Shown in pieces: positions 34,604 to 44,098 of a stretch of DNA of 64,000 bases. The notes beneath the pieces are model-generated. The model did not search any database. It was given only the letters and a program-made list of their open reading frames with translations, and was not told the origin of the DNA. Source of the stretch: Paenibacillus_S vulneris (lineage in GTDB: Bacteria; Bacillota; Bacilli; Paenibacillales; NBRC-103111). The stretch covers positions 550,362 through 614,361 of the forward strand of contig NZ_BAABJG010000003.1 of assembly GCF_039543185.1 (NCBI RefSeq), written 5' to 3'. Position numbers and translations under genes: made by a program. How positions within the stretch are numbered: position 1 is the first letter of the stretch; each line of letters begins with the position of its first letter.

Positions 34604-36280
34604 TTGGCAAAGGATTCGCTAGTTAAAGGTACGTTGATATTGACATTAGCGGCGCTGGTCGCCCGCGCCTTGGGCGTGGTGCAGAGGATTCCGCTGATTT
34701 TACTGCTGGGCGATATCGGGATGGCGGCTTACGGAATCGCTTTTAACCTGTACTCGATGCTTCTTGTTGTCGCGACGGCCGGGATTCCGAGCGCGCTTAG
34801 CAAAATGATCTCGGAGCGTACGGCGCTAGGACTGCATGCGGAAGCGAACCGTGTATACCGTGCCGCATTGTGGTTTGCAGCGGCCGCAGGCGTCATTATG
34901 ACCTTATTCCTGTATATTATTGCGCCTTATTATGCTGAAAGCATTATTAACCCGCAGGCGCTGCTCCCTATTCAGGCTCTGGCCCCGGCACTGCTCTTGT
35001 TCCCGCTGATAGCGATTATGAGAGGGTATTTTCAAGGCCGCAGGATGATGATGCCTAACGGGCTCTCGCAAATTATCGAGCAGATATTCCGCGTCATCAC
35101 CTCGGTCGTGCTGGCTTATATTTTGCTTGGTCACAGCGTGGAGTGGGCGGTGGCCGGAGCTTCGTTCGGCGGAGTGATCGGCAGCGTCGCGGCAGCGGCT
35201 GTCATGGTCTACTACGCCCTGCGCCTCCGCCGAAGCGATGCCGCTGAGCGGGTGGCTGCGACGGCGGCTGCGGATCAAGCCAAGGAAGGCGTTACGCGCA
35301 GCACGCTTTCCTTCAAGACGATTTACAGCCAAATGTTCAAGCTTTCGATTCCTATCGTTATCTTTTCGATGACGGTGACACTCATTTACACGATCGATTC
35401 CTCGATAGTGACCCTCCTGCTCAAAGACCAGGTGGGAGAGGAGAGCGCGCGGGAAATTCTCGGGATTCTGGTCGGCAGGGCGCAGTCGTTGGCCGGTATT
35501 CCGATCATCCTGGCCGTTGCCCTCAGTCAATCGGTCGTACCTATCATTTCGTCGGCTTATTCGCAAAAGGATATGAACCAGGTATCCGATCAGACAGGGA
35601 AAGTGCTGCAGCTGTCTATCTTGAGCGGTCTTCCTATGGTGCTTGTCATCTGCTTGGCGGCGGCACCGATCAATGCCTTTATATTCGGCATTCCAAAGGA
35701 CTCCGCAATCGTTGAAACCTATGCGGCTCCTATCATCATTGTGCTGACCGTCAGCGCCATTTTCCAGATCGTGATGCAAACCTCCGGTGCCGTGCTCATG
35801 GGCATGGGCAAGATGCGCGCGCTGATGCTGCACGTGGTTGCGGGCATCGCGGTGAAGCTGATTGCTAGCTTCGTTCTGGCGCCGTCCTTGGGCATCTACG
35901 GTATCATAGCCGCGACCTGTCTATGCTTTGTCATCATGACATGGCTCAACTTGCGTGTTCTTCGTAAGGAAGTGAACTTCCGGGTGCTGGGAGCCAAGCG
36001 CTGGGCCGGATTGAGCGTGACGACGGCTGTCATGGTCGTAGTCGGAATCGGTCTGGATTGGCTGACGCAGAGCTATGTAGTTCCATTCGGAAATCCGCGG
36101 TGGAACGCCTGTATTCAAACCATCATTATTTGCGCCATAGTAGGGGGAGCTTATCCTCTATTGCTATTTGCGACCCGAACCGTCGGCTTGTCGGATCTGC
36201 AGCATATGCCGCGGCCGCTTCAGAAGCTGGTCGGGCGTGTTGCTCCCGGACTTCTTCAAAAGGCCAAGCAGCATGGATAA
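34604..36280 (+). CDS. MurJ/SpoVB-type lipid flippase (YtgP-like)
   Basis: MOP-superfamily polysaccharide/lipid II flippase of 558 residues and about fourteen helices. It opens KGTLILTLAALVARALGVVQRIPL and has YSMLLVVATAGIPSALSKMISE, typical of the YtgP/SpoVB group. YtgP acts as MurJ in Bacillus (family knowledge). I chose TTG 34604, after GAGGGAAGG; another TTG at 34586 is in frame. A strong terminator follows. Confidence 0.85.
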   Translation: MAKDSLVKGTLILTLAALVARALGVVQRIPLILLLGDIGMAAYGIAFNLYSMLLVVATAGIPSALSKMISERTALGLHAEANRVYRAALWFAAAAGVIMTLFLYIIAPYYAESIINPQALLPIQALAPALLLFPLIAIMRGYFQGRRMMMPNGLSQIIEQIFRVITSVVLAYILLGHSVEWAVAGASFGGVIGSVAAAAVMVYYALRLRRSDAAERVAATAAADQAKEGVTRSTLSFKTIYSQMFKLSIPIVIFSMTVTLIYTIDSSIVTLLLKDQVGEESAREILGILVGRAQSLAGIPIILAVALSQSVVPIISSAYSQKDMNQVSDQTGKVLQLSILSGLPMVLVICLAAAPINAFIFGIPKDSAIVETYAAPIIIVLTVSAIFQIVMQTSGAVLMGMGKMRALMLHVVAGIAVKLIASFVLAPSLGIYGIIAATCLCFVIMTWLNLRVLRKEVNFRVLGAKRWAGLSVTTAVMVVVGIGLDWLTQSYVVPFGNPRWNACIQTIIICAIVGGAYPLLLFATRTVGLSDLQHMPRPLQKLVGRVAPGLLQKAKQHG

Positions 36281-36297
36281 TTGAATCTTAGAAGATT

Positions 36298-36388
36298 GCA
36301 CGCTAGCAGCGTGCCCGTCTTGAATTACATCATAAGAATAACCGCCGGGACAAGCTGAGAAGACTGGGTACCGGCGGTTTTTTTTGCC
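36298..36388 (+). terminator. Terminator region after the flippase gene
   Basis: A small GCACGCT-AGC-AGCGTGC stem at 36298 is followed by the main stem AACCGCCGG...CCGGCGGTT (36340-36379) running into TTTTTTTT. The rest of the gap to 36574 holds a dispersed repeat and a weak TATACT promoter element near 36522. Confidence 0.8.
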
Positions 36389-36394
36389 GTCTGG

Positions 36395-36435
36395 GGGCTC
36401 CCGGCAAGGTACCTGAATCAGCTTCAAAGCTTAAG
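36395..36435. repeat. Dispersed intergenic repeat, copy B
   Basis: It begins GGGCTCCCGGCAAGGTACCT, then GAATCAGCTTCAAAGC. It is similar to the copies at 12407 and 47216 and directly follows the flippase terminator. Confidence 0.5.
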
Positions 36436-36574
36436 CCCCGCTGTGCGGTGTTATGTTGGATGCAATGTCCTTGAAGGCTTATAATGCCTTTCCAGAGGTT
36501 CCCGGCTATGCTTTGAAATATGCTATACTGATTAGAATGGCAATCATTCGCATCTTTTTTAAGGGGTTAGTTGT

Positions 36575-39500
36575 ATGCTGAAGAACAGAAAATGGAACAT
36601 CAGTTCTAAAATCGCCTTAGGCTATGTTTTAATTTTTTTGTGTATGGCCGCTTCGATTTTTTTCCTCATAAACCGGATTGATGATTTGCAAAAAGAAATT
36701 CATTTTATAGCCGACCATGATATTGAAGTCCATAATCTGGCGAATCAAATCGAGAAAAATGTACTGGATATGGAAACCGGGCAAAGGGGATACGTCATTA
36801 CGGGGGACAGCAGCTACCTGGAGCCATACAACGATGGCAAAAGGAATTGGCAGCAGGGCTACAGCCAGCTGTACGAACGGATCTCGGACAACCCGGCGCA
36901 GCAAAAAAATCTGGAAGCCATCAAGAGCAACATTGAAGCATGGATGGCAGCCTCCGGTGACAGGCTGATACCGCTGCGCAAGGATAACAATATGGAGGAG
37001 ATCCTCCGGTATTACAGGGACGATAAAGGCAAGAGATATATGGACCAGATGCGCTCTCAATGGGAGCATTTCCGCAGTGTGGAGAAGCAGCTGACGGATG
37101 AGCGTGTCGCCGACCTGGAGTCCAAAAACCGGGAGCTGCAATACGAATTGTATATTCTGATGGCGCTGGCACTCCTTCTCTCGATTGTTGGAACGTGGAT
37201 GATTTCCCACTCTGTCGTCCGAACGATTCGGCAGGTGGTTACAGCCATCAGGCAAATTGCTTCCTCGGATAAAAATTTGGGCGCCCGGATCGAAGTCCGG
37301 ACAAGAGATGAAATCCGCGAGCTTGCGGAAGCGACCAACTTGCTGCTCGATAACGTTCAAAAGCAGGACTGGCTGAAATCAAGCATTGCCGAAATCGCGG
37401 AAATGAGTCAGGGCATTAATCACATCGAGGAGCTGGCACGATCGTTCATGACCAAGCTGGCAGTCGTTACGAACGCTTCGCACGGGTCATTTTATATTCG
37501 CAGAGGGCAGGACGGACAGCAGCAGTTCGTTCGGATGGCTTCCTACGCAGGGGTCGGCTCGTCGGCAGGAAAGTCTGTCATCCCGATGGGTGAAGGACTT
37601 GTGGGACAGGCAGCGGTCGAGAACCGGATTCTGCTGCTGCAGGATATTCCGGAATCCTATATTCAGATTACGTCCGGACTTGGCGGTGCCGCTCCGAGAA
37701 GCTTGCTGGTTACGCCGGTAGCTTATGAAGGCCGGGTTGAGACCGTATTTGAGCTGGCCTCCTTCGAGCCGTTCAGCGAGCTTCATCTGGAGCTGCTGGA
37801 GCAGGTGCGCGCCTCCTTCGGAACGGTGGTCAACAGCGTGCTGGGGCGGATGGAAATTGCCCGCTTATTACTAGAATCCCAGACGTTTGCAGAGGAGCTG
37901 CAGACGCAGTCCGAGGAGCTGCAAGCTCAATCGGAGGAGCTGCTGAGTCAGCAGGAGGAGATGAAGGCTTCCAACGAATCATTGAAGCGATCCGAAGAAC
38001 GTCTGCAGCGGCAGCAGGATGAGCTGGAGAAGGTCAATGTGGAATTGTCCAAACGCACCTCCCAGCTGGAGGCGCAGGTCCGTTTCTCCGAAGAGGTCAA
38101 CATGGAGATCGAACGGCAGAAGGAAGCCTTGCAGAAGCGGACGGAGGAATTGACGACGATGTCCAAATACAAGTCCGAATTTTTGGCTAACATGTCGCAC
38201 GAGCTGCGAACTCCGCTGAACAGCATGCTGATTCTGTCCCAGTTCCTTGCGGAAAACAAGGAAGGCAATTTGAGCGACAAGCAGGTGGAATTTGCGCATA
38301 CGATTCATGCATCCGGAAGCGACCTGCTGCGCTTGATTGATGAAATTCTCGACTTGTCCAAGGTAGAAGCCGGGAAGCTCGAGCTGAATGTCGACCTGAC
38401 GGTAGTCGAAGATATAGCGGGCATGCTTCACCGTAATTTTCAGCCTCTTGCCATGAAGAAGGGGCTGCGATTCCGGGTCGAGACAGATTTCCAGGTTCCG
38501 CCTTACTTCTATACGGACAGTCACCGGCTCATGCAGATTTTGAAAAACTTCTTGTCGAACGCCTTCAAGTTTACACCGCAGGGCGAGGTTTCCCTTCGCA
38601 TTTACCCGTCGGAATTTGCCTTCACCGAGGCTCCGGGAATTGTCGGCCAGAAGGCCGTTGCATTCGCGGTTACAGACAGCGGGATAGGGATTCCTAAGGA
38701 CAAGCAGGAGCTGATCTTCGAAGCGTTTCAACAGGTAGACGGGACGACAAGCCGTAAATTCGGCGGGACCGGACTCGGTCTTACCATCAGCCGTGAGCTC
38801 GCGCAGCTGCTCGGCGGAGATATCCGCGTCGAAAGCGAAAGCGGGCAGGGCAGCACGTTTACGCTCTACATTCCGGCGAAGATGGAGCTGGATGGCGCGC
38901 CATCCTTGAATGAATCGATGAGGGAAGCTGCAGCTGCGGTGGAAACAGCGGCTTCAGAGCCGGCTAGACCTGCGGTTCCCCATATTAGCGATATCGTCAT
39001 CCCTCAAGTGGCATTGTCGGATCCGGGGCTTCTCCTGCCGGGTGAGGTAGAGGATGACAGGGAGGCCATCGAGACTGGCGATAAGGTCATGCTGATCATC
39101 GAGGATGATGTTCCGTTCGCCAAATGTATCCTGGATATGGCCCGATCCCGCGGCTTTAAGGGCTTGGTCGCAACACAGGGCGACAAAGGCTTGGCGCTGG
39201 CCAACAAATATAAGCCGCATATGATTATGCTCGATATTCATCTGCCGGTCATGGACGGCTGGACCGTTCTGGACCTCCTTAAGCAAAATCCGGAAACCCG
39301 CCATATTCCGGTTCATGTGCTGTCCGTAGTGGACGAGCCGCAGCAAAGCCTGGTATCCGGGGCGATGGCCTATATGAAAAAGCCGGTCAGCAAGGACATG
39401 CTGGAGCAGGCCTTCAACCATATGGAAGAGCAATTGAACCGGGTTCCGAAGCGCTTGCTTATCGTTGAGGACAACGTGCCGCTTCGCGACGGCCTGGTCG

Positions 39501-40252
39501 AGCTGATTGCCCATGACGATGTAGCCATTACGGCCGTAGGCTATGGGGAAGAGGCGCTGCGTGAGCTTCATGCCGGGCATTTTGACTGCATGGTGCTCGA
39601 TCTGGAGCTGGCCGACATGTCCGGCTTCGAGCTGCTGGACCGGATTCGCCATATAGACCGGCTGCGCACGCTGCCGATTATTATTTTTACCGGCAGAGAT
39701 TTGGATATGAAGCAGGAGAGAGAGCTGCGCAAATATGCGGAGAGCATTATTGTCAAAAATGTAAAGTCGCAGGAGCGGCTCTATGCGGAAACGGCGCTAT
39801 ACCTGCACAGGGTGGAATCCCAGCTTCCAGAGGAACGAAGAAAGCTTCTGCATAAGCTCAACAATGCGGAGGATGTGTTCGCCGGCAAGCATATTATGCT
39901 GGTGGAGGACGATATTCGCAACGTATTCGCGCTCAGCAATGTCTTGGAGGAGCATAAGCTGAAGATAACCTATGCCGAGAACGGGCGGGAAGCGCTGAAT
40001 CTGCTGGAGCAAAACCCGGACATCGATCTGGTGCTGATGGACATCATGATGCCGGAGATGGACGGCTACGAAGCCATGAAGCGTATCCGCAGCAATCCGA
40101 GGCACGAGCAGCTGCCGGTCATCGCCCTCACGGCCAAGGCCATGAAGGAGGACAGGCAAAAATGCATAGAAGCCGGAGCTTCCGATTATATATGCAAGCC
40201 TATTAATACAGACAAGCTGCTTTCGATGCTGAAGGTGTGGTTATATAAGTAA
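36575..40252 (+). CDS. Large hybrid sensor kinase: CHASE3-HAMP-GAF-HisKA-HATPase-REC-REC-REC
   Basis: Membrane-bound sensor kinase of 1225 residues. A first helix near 10-32 is followed by a CHASE3 sensor domain (EKNVLDMETGQRGYVITGD) and a second helix near 193-213. Then come HAMP, a GAF domain near 285-425 and a long Gln/Glu-rich coiled coil (about 430-540). The kinase His is His542 in SHELRTPLNS, with ATP-binding FGGTGLGL. Three receivers have phosphoacceptors at about Asp887, Asp1009 and Asp1156. I see no HPt domain. The next gene is cheR, suggesting a chemosensory-like signalling unit. Confidence 0.92.
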   Translation: MLKNRKWNISSKIALGYVLIFLCMAASIFFLINRIDDLQKEIHFIADHDIEVHNLANQIEKNVLDMETGQRGYVITGDSSYLEPYNDGKRNWQQGYSQLYERISDNPAQQKNLEAIKSNIEAWMAASGDRLIPLRKDNNMEEILRYYRDDKGKRYMDQMRSQWEHFRSVEKQLTDERVADLESKNRELQYELYILMALALLLSIVGTWMISHSVVRTIRQVVTAIRQIASSDKNLGARIEVRTRDEIRELAEATNLLLDNVQKQDWLKSSIAEIAEMSQGINHIEELARSFMTKLAVVTNASHGSFYIRRGQDGQQQFVRMASYAGVGSSAGKSVIPMGEGLVGQAAVENRILLLQDIPESYIQITSGLGGAAPRSLLVTPVAYEGRVETVFELASFEPFSELHLELLEQVRASFGTVVNSVLGRMEIARLLLESQTFAEELQTQSEELQAQSEELLSQQEEMKASNESLKRSEERLQRQQDELEKVNVELSKRTSQLEAQVRFSEEVNMEIERQKEALQKRTEELTTMSKYKSEFLANMSHELRTPLNSMLILSQFLAENKEGNLSDKQVEFAHTIHASGSDLLRLIDEILDLSKVEAGKLELNVDLTVVEDIAGMLHRNFQPLAMKKGLRFRVETDFQVPPYFYTDSHRLMQILKNFLSNAFKFTPQGEVSLRIYPSEFAFTEAPGIVGQKAVAFAVTDSGIGIPKDKQELIFEAFQQVDGTTSRKFGGTGLGLTISRELAQLLGGDIRVESESGQGSTFTLYIPAKMELDGAPSLNESMREAAAAVETAASEPARPAVPHISDIVIPQVALSDPGLLLPGEVEDDREAIETGDKVMLIIEDDVPFAKCILDMARSRGFKGLVATQGDKGLALANKYKPHMIMLDIHLPVMDGWTVLDLLKQNPETRHIPVHVLSVVDEPQQSLVSGAMAYMKKPVSKDMLEQAFNHMEEQLNRVPKRLLIVEDNVPLRDGLVELIAHDDVAITAVGYGEEALRELHAGHFDCMVLDLELADMSGFELLDRIRHIDRLRTLPIIIFTGRDLDMKQERELRKYAESIIVKNVKSQERLYAETALYLHRVESQLPEERRKLLHKLNNAEDVFAGKHIMLVEDDIRNVFALSNVLEEHKLKITYAENGREALNLLEQNPDIDLVLMDIMMPEMDGYEAMKRIRSNPRHEQLPVIALTAKAMKEDRQKCIEAGASDYICKPINTDKLLSMLKVWLYK

Positions 40253-40267
40253 GGAGGGGTGAAGACG

Positions 40268-41134
40268 TTGTCGGATTACAAGGGCCATCTCCCGTCGTCG
40301 GAGGAGCCTGTGGATGATGAGAGGCAGAGGATCGAGATCGAGCTGCTGCTTGAGGGCATATACCGCCTGTACGGCAATGATTTTCGGGATTATGCCTATG
40401 ATTCCATTTGCCGGCGCATTACTCATTTCGTGAAGCAGCAAGGGCTGCCTTCGATTACGGCCCTATTGGAGCGGGTGCTGCACGATCCGAAGATGATCGA
40501 GCCCTTGCTGCGCAGCTTGACGATCAATGTGACCGAAATGTTTCGAACGCCCTCCTTGTTTCTTTATTTTCGCAATAAAGTCGTGCCTTTTCTCCATACG
40601 TATCCCTCTATTCGGATATGGCATGCCGGCTGCTCGACCGGAGAAGAAGTGCTGTCCATGGCCATCCTGCTGCGGGAGGAAGGACTGTATGAGAAGGCCC
40701 GCCTCTATGCGACCGATATCGATCAGGTAGCGCTGGAGCAGGCGCAGTCCGGCAAGGTGCTGCTCAGCAGCATGCAGCAGTACACGCACAATTATATCGC
40801 CTCCGGCGGCAAAGGCTCGTTCTCGGATTATTATACGGTTGATGCTCAAGATAAGGTGACGTTTAACAGCTCTCTCTTAAAGCACGTCCTGTTCGCCAAG
40901 CATAATCTCGTGACCGATCAATCCTTTAACGAGTTTCACGTGATTTTTTGCCGGAATGTGATGATCTATTTCAACCGGAACCTGCAGAAGCGGGTACACC
41001 GTCTATTCTACGAAAGTCTGTCCCGGTTCGGCATGCTAGTTCTTGGTGAACGCGAGACGATCAGGTTCAGCGGCTTTGAAGCCTGTTATGATACCGTAAG
41101 CTCCGAGGAAAAAGTTTATCAAAAGATCAAATAA
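40268..41134 (+). CDS. cheR: CheR-type protein glutamate methyltransferase
   Basis: SAM-dependent methyltransferase of 288 residues. The N-terminal CheR helical domain contains TINVTEMFRTPSLF, the SAM-binding site is IWHAGCSTGEEV and the C-terminal motif is IFCRNVMIYFNRNLQ. I chose TTG 40268, about ten bases after AAGGAGG; a GTG at 40259 sits almost on the ribosome site. It follows the hybrid kinase by 15 bases. No chemoreceptor or CheB is encoded nearby, so the target may be the kinase itself or a distant receptor (inference). Confidence 0.87.
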   Translation: MSDYKGHLPSSEEPVDDERQRIEIELLLEGIYRLYGNDFRDYAYDSICRRITHFVKQQGLPSITALLERVLHDPKMIEPLLRSLTINVTEMFRTPSLFLYFRNKVVPFLHTYPSIRIWHAGCSTGEEVLSMAILLREEGLYEKARLYATDIDQVALEQAQSGKVLLSSMQQYTHNYIASGGKGSFSDYYTVDAQDKVTFNSSLLKHVLFAKHNLVTDQSFNEFHVIFCRNVMIYFNRNLQKRVHRLFYESLSRFGMLVLGERETIRFSGFEACYDTVSSEEKVYQKIK

Positions 41135-41146
41135 GATTGCAGAAGC

Positions 41147-41195
41147 CTCCTTTTCTTCAAGCCTTCAAGCAGGGCGAAGCACGGGAGGTTTTTTG
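41147..41195 (+). terminator. Possible terminator after cheR
   Basis: GCCTCC and CTTC on one side can pair with GAAG and GGGAGG on the other, followed by TTTTTT. The stem is interrupted, so confidence is modest. Confidence 0.45.
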
Positions 41196-41278
41196 GCGTT
41201 TTCAGGAGCCTTTGTTTAGCCGGGATTCCGGCGGGTTAATGAGTGTTAGAACCCAGATAACGGATGGAGGCGATCCTG

Positions 41279-43027
41279 ATGCTGTTAGAGTGCTTATACC
41301 ATGCGGCCCAAAGCAACTGGGCTTATGCGTACGATAACGAAACGCTTCATCTTCGACTTAGAACGAAGCGGGATGATGTGGAAGAAGTGGTGGCGGAAAC
41401 AGGAGATAAATATGATTGGGACCGTACCTATGCCGAGTATTCGCTCGTCAAAATGGCAGCGGACGGGATGTTCGATTATTGGGAGGTCTCCGTGGTGCCG
41501 CCCTACCGGCGGGTGAGCTACTGCTTTCGGCTGAGAGCGGGCTCCGAAACCGTATGGATGACGGAAAACGGCATTCAGCATGATAGGCCGGCGCCTACCG
41601 GCGATTATTATGACTTTCCATATATCCATCCGATTGATACGAATTCGGTCCCGGAATGGGCCAAATCGGCTGTGTTTTATCAAATCTTTCCCGACCGGTT
41701 TGCGAACGGGGATCCTTCCAATGACCCTGAGGGAGTCTCTCCATGGGGGGAGCAGCCGACAGGCGACAATCGGTTCGGGGGCGATCTGCAGGGGATTATC
41801 GACAAGCTGGATTACCTCACCGATCTCGGCATCAATGCGATCTATCTCACTCCAGTCTTTGAAGCGCCGTCGAACCATAAGTACGATACGACCAATTATA
41901 AAAAGGTCGACCCGTCGTTCGGCAGCAATGAGCTGCTCCGCAAGCTGGTGGATGCATGTCACGCCAGGGATATTCGAATCATTCTGGACGCCGTGTTCAA
42001 TCATTGCGGCGAGCAATTCCCTCCATTTCAAGACGTATTGAAGTATGGAGAGCAGTCGGAGTATGCCGATTGGTTCCACGTCAACAGCTTTCCCCTTGAA
42101 TGTAAGGACGGTATACCGTCCTACGATACATTCGGATTTTTCGGCAGCATGCCCAAGCTGAATACGGCCAATCCGAAGGTGAAGCATTATTTGCTGGATG
42201 TTGCGGAATATTGGACGAAAGAAGTAGGCGTCGACGGCTGGCGTCTCGATGTGGCTAACGAGGTAGACCATCACTTCTGGAGAGATTTCCGCAAGGTGGT
42301 GAAAGCTGCCAATCCGGAAGCTTACATAGTCGGGGAAGTATGGAGCGATTCTTTAAAATGGCTGATGGGTGATCAATTCGACTCCGTGATGAATTATCCG
42401 TTCTCTAATAAGCTGCTGGAATTTTTCTCGGCATCGTCTATAGACGGCTTAACCTTCGCGAACCGTATGGGCGGCTTGCTGATGCGGTACCCGCAGCAGA
42501 CGAACGAGGTTGTCTTTAACATGCTGTGCAGCCATGATACGCCGAGGGCGCTGACCCGGGTTGGGGGCGATAAGCGGAGATTGAAGCTGTGCATTGTATT
42601 TTTGCTGACCTACATGGGGACGCCGTGTATCTTCTACGGAGACGAAATCGGTCTTACCGGCAAGGACGATCCGGACTGCCGCAAGTGTATGGAATGGGAC
42701 CCGGACAAGCAGGACCGGGAGCTGTATGATTTCTACAAGCTTCTGATCGGCCTGCGCCGCAAGCGGGAGGCGCTTGTCAAAGGGAGCTTCCGGTTCCTGA
42801 AGGCGGATCGGGGTGACTCCAGGATTATTTATGAACGTCTGGGAGGAGGGGAGCATTTTACCGTCTGGATGAATAATACGGAGGAGACGACAGTGCTCTC
42901 GCATCCGATGGATACTGCGGACTGGTCCGATGCGCTGACGGGGGAAGAGGTGCGTCCCGAAGACGGGATGATGCATCTGGAATTGGAGCCGCTAGGCTAC
43001 CGTATATTGCGCCGCAGGCTGGAGTAG
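41279..43027 (+). CDS. GH13 alpha-glycosidase (neopullulanase/cyclomaltodextrinase type)
   Basis: Glycoside hydrolase of 582 residues without a signal peptide, so intracellular. An N-terminal beta-sandwich domain (residues 1-115) typical of GH13_20 precedes the barrel. Catalytic residues are Asp324 (DGWRLDVANEV), Glu353 (VGEVW) and Asp420 (CSHDTPRAL). It probably degrades imported maltodextrins or cyclodextrins. I start it at ATG 41279, after GGAGG. No sugar transporter genes are adjacent. Confidence 0.9.
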   Translation: MLLECLYHAAQSNWAYAYDNETLHLRLRTKRDDVEEVVAETGDKYDWDRTYAEYSLVKMAADGMFDYWEVSVVPPYRRVSYCFRLRAGSETVWMTENGIQHDRPAPTGDYYDFPYIHPIDTNSVPEWAKSAVFYQIFPDRFANGDPSNDPEGVSPWGEQPTGDNRFGGDLQGIIDKLDYLTDLGINAIYLTPVFEAPSNHKYDTTNYKKVDPSFGSNELLRKLVDACHARDIRIILDAVFNHCGEQFPPFQDVLKYGEQSEYADWFHVNSFPLECKDGIPSYDTFGFFGSMPKLNTANPKVKHYLLDVAEYWTKEVGVDGWRLDVANEVDHHFWRDFRKVVKAANPEAYIVGEVWSDSLKWLMGDQFDSVMNYPFSNKLLEFFSASSIDGLTFANRMGGLLMRYPQQTNEVVFNMLCSHDTPRALTRVGGDKRRLKLCIVFLLTYMGTPCIFYGDEIGLTGKDDPDCRKCMEWDPDKQDRELYDFYKLLIGLRRKREALVKGSFRFLKADRGDSRIIYERLGGGEHFTVWMNNTEETTVLSHPMDTADWSDALTGEEVRPEDGMMHLELEPLGYRILRRRLE

Positions 43028-43093
43028 CTGGTATGTTCAGCCCATCCTAATCATGATAAGATAAGGAAACAAACATGGGATGGCAGGGGAGAC

Positions 43094-43552
43094 ATGAATA
43101 CGATGACCAACAGAACGATACGGCAGGCTGAACAGAGAGACGTGGATCAGCTGATGACTTTGATGAACCAGTACATCGATTTTTACGAAAGCCCTCGACC
43201 CGACGAGCAAGCGCTGCGCCAATTTATTAACCGCCTGCAGGAGAATCCTGCTTCGGGGGTCCAGTTCGTAGCCGAGCGGGAAGGAAGGCTGACCGGGTTT
43301 GCAACGCTGTATTTTACCTACAGCACGCTGCAGCTGAAGCCCGCGGCTATTATGAATGATCTGTTCGTTACAGCCGGCGAGCGGGGCTTAGGGACGGGCG
43401 AGGAGCTGTTCCAGACCTGTCTCCGGCACGTCCGATCAAACGGATTTGCCTGTATGACCTGGGAGACGGCTCAGGATAATCTGGCCGCGCAGTCCTTTTA
43501 TAGCAAAATGGGCGGTCATCGTTCCAGCTGGCTTGTCTACGAAATAAGCTGA
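43094..43552 (+). CDS. GNAT family N-acetyltransferase
   Basis: Acyl-CoA-dependent acetyltransferase of 152 residues. It opens IRQAEQRDVDQLMTLMNQYI, the acetyl-CoA loop is VTAGERGLGTGEELFQ and the last strand is WETAQDNLAAQSFYSKMGG. The substrate is unknown. The ATG follows AGGGGAG. Confidence 0.85.
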   Translation: MNTMTNRTIRQAEQRDVDQLMTLMNQYIDFYESPRPDEQALRQFINRLQENPASGVQFVAEREGRLTGFATLYFTYSTLQLKPAAIMNDLFVTAGERGLGTGEELFQTCLRHVRSNGFACMTWETAQDNLAAQSFYSKMGGHRSSWLVYEIS

Positions 43553-43651
43553 TAATAAAGCGGCATAACCACGGCGTCGCCTGCTCTCTACACCAGGGAA
43601 GCTTGGATGCCGGGGCGGCTCTTTATGGATAGAATGGAAAGGAGAGCCCGG

Positions 43652-44098
43652 ATGAGAACAAGGCTGCTGCAATATAGTTTTATCTGGATGATCGTGCTGC
43701 TCACGGCATGCAGTCAGACCTTTCCGGTGAAGACAGCCTCCGTTACAGCATTAAGCAAGGAGCTGCGGGAGCTGTCCCCGCAGGTATCATCAGTGCGCTG
43801 CTCGTTCACACGTCCTGAGCTTACTTGCAGAGTCAATGTGTCCACCGATCCGGATGAGCAGCTGCTGGACTCGATTCTCGAGAAGGTCAAGGCATTCTCC
43901 ACGCTGGATCATATGGATGAGATTGCTCGCAAGGTTCACTGGAACGACCACATATGGGAAATCAGGCTGGTCATAGATCAAGACCGTCGTCCTGAACAAT
44001 CGCAGCCATATGAATATTCCGCTTCCTACTACCGTTACAACATCAATCCTGCCGTGCAGGAGGTCGATGCCTACCAAACCTGGAGCCGCTCCAACTAA
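43652..44098 (+). CDS. Putative lipoprotein of unknown function
   Basis: The protein has 148 residues. The signal peptide MRTRLLQYSFIWMIVLLTAC ends in a lipobox-like cysteine. The mature part has two further Cys (VRCSFTRPELTCRV) that could pair. No family is recognised. ATG 43652 follows AAAGGAG at seven bases; longer in-frame starts lack a site. It ends three bases from the convergent DUF2515 gene. Confidence 0.7.
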   Translation: MRTRLLQYSFIWMIVLLTACSQTFPVKTASVTALSKELRELSPQVSSVRCSFTRPELTCRVNVSTDPDEQLLDSILEKVKAFSTLDHMDEIARKVHWNDHIWEIRLVIDQDRRPEQSQPYEYSASYYRYNINPAVQEVDAYQTWSRSN

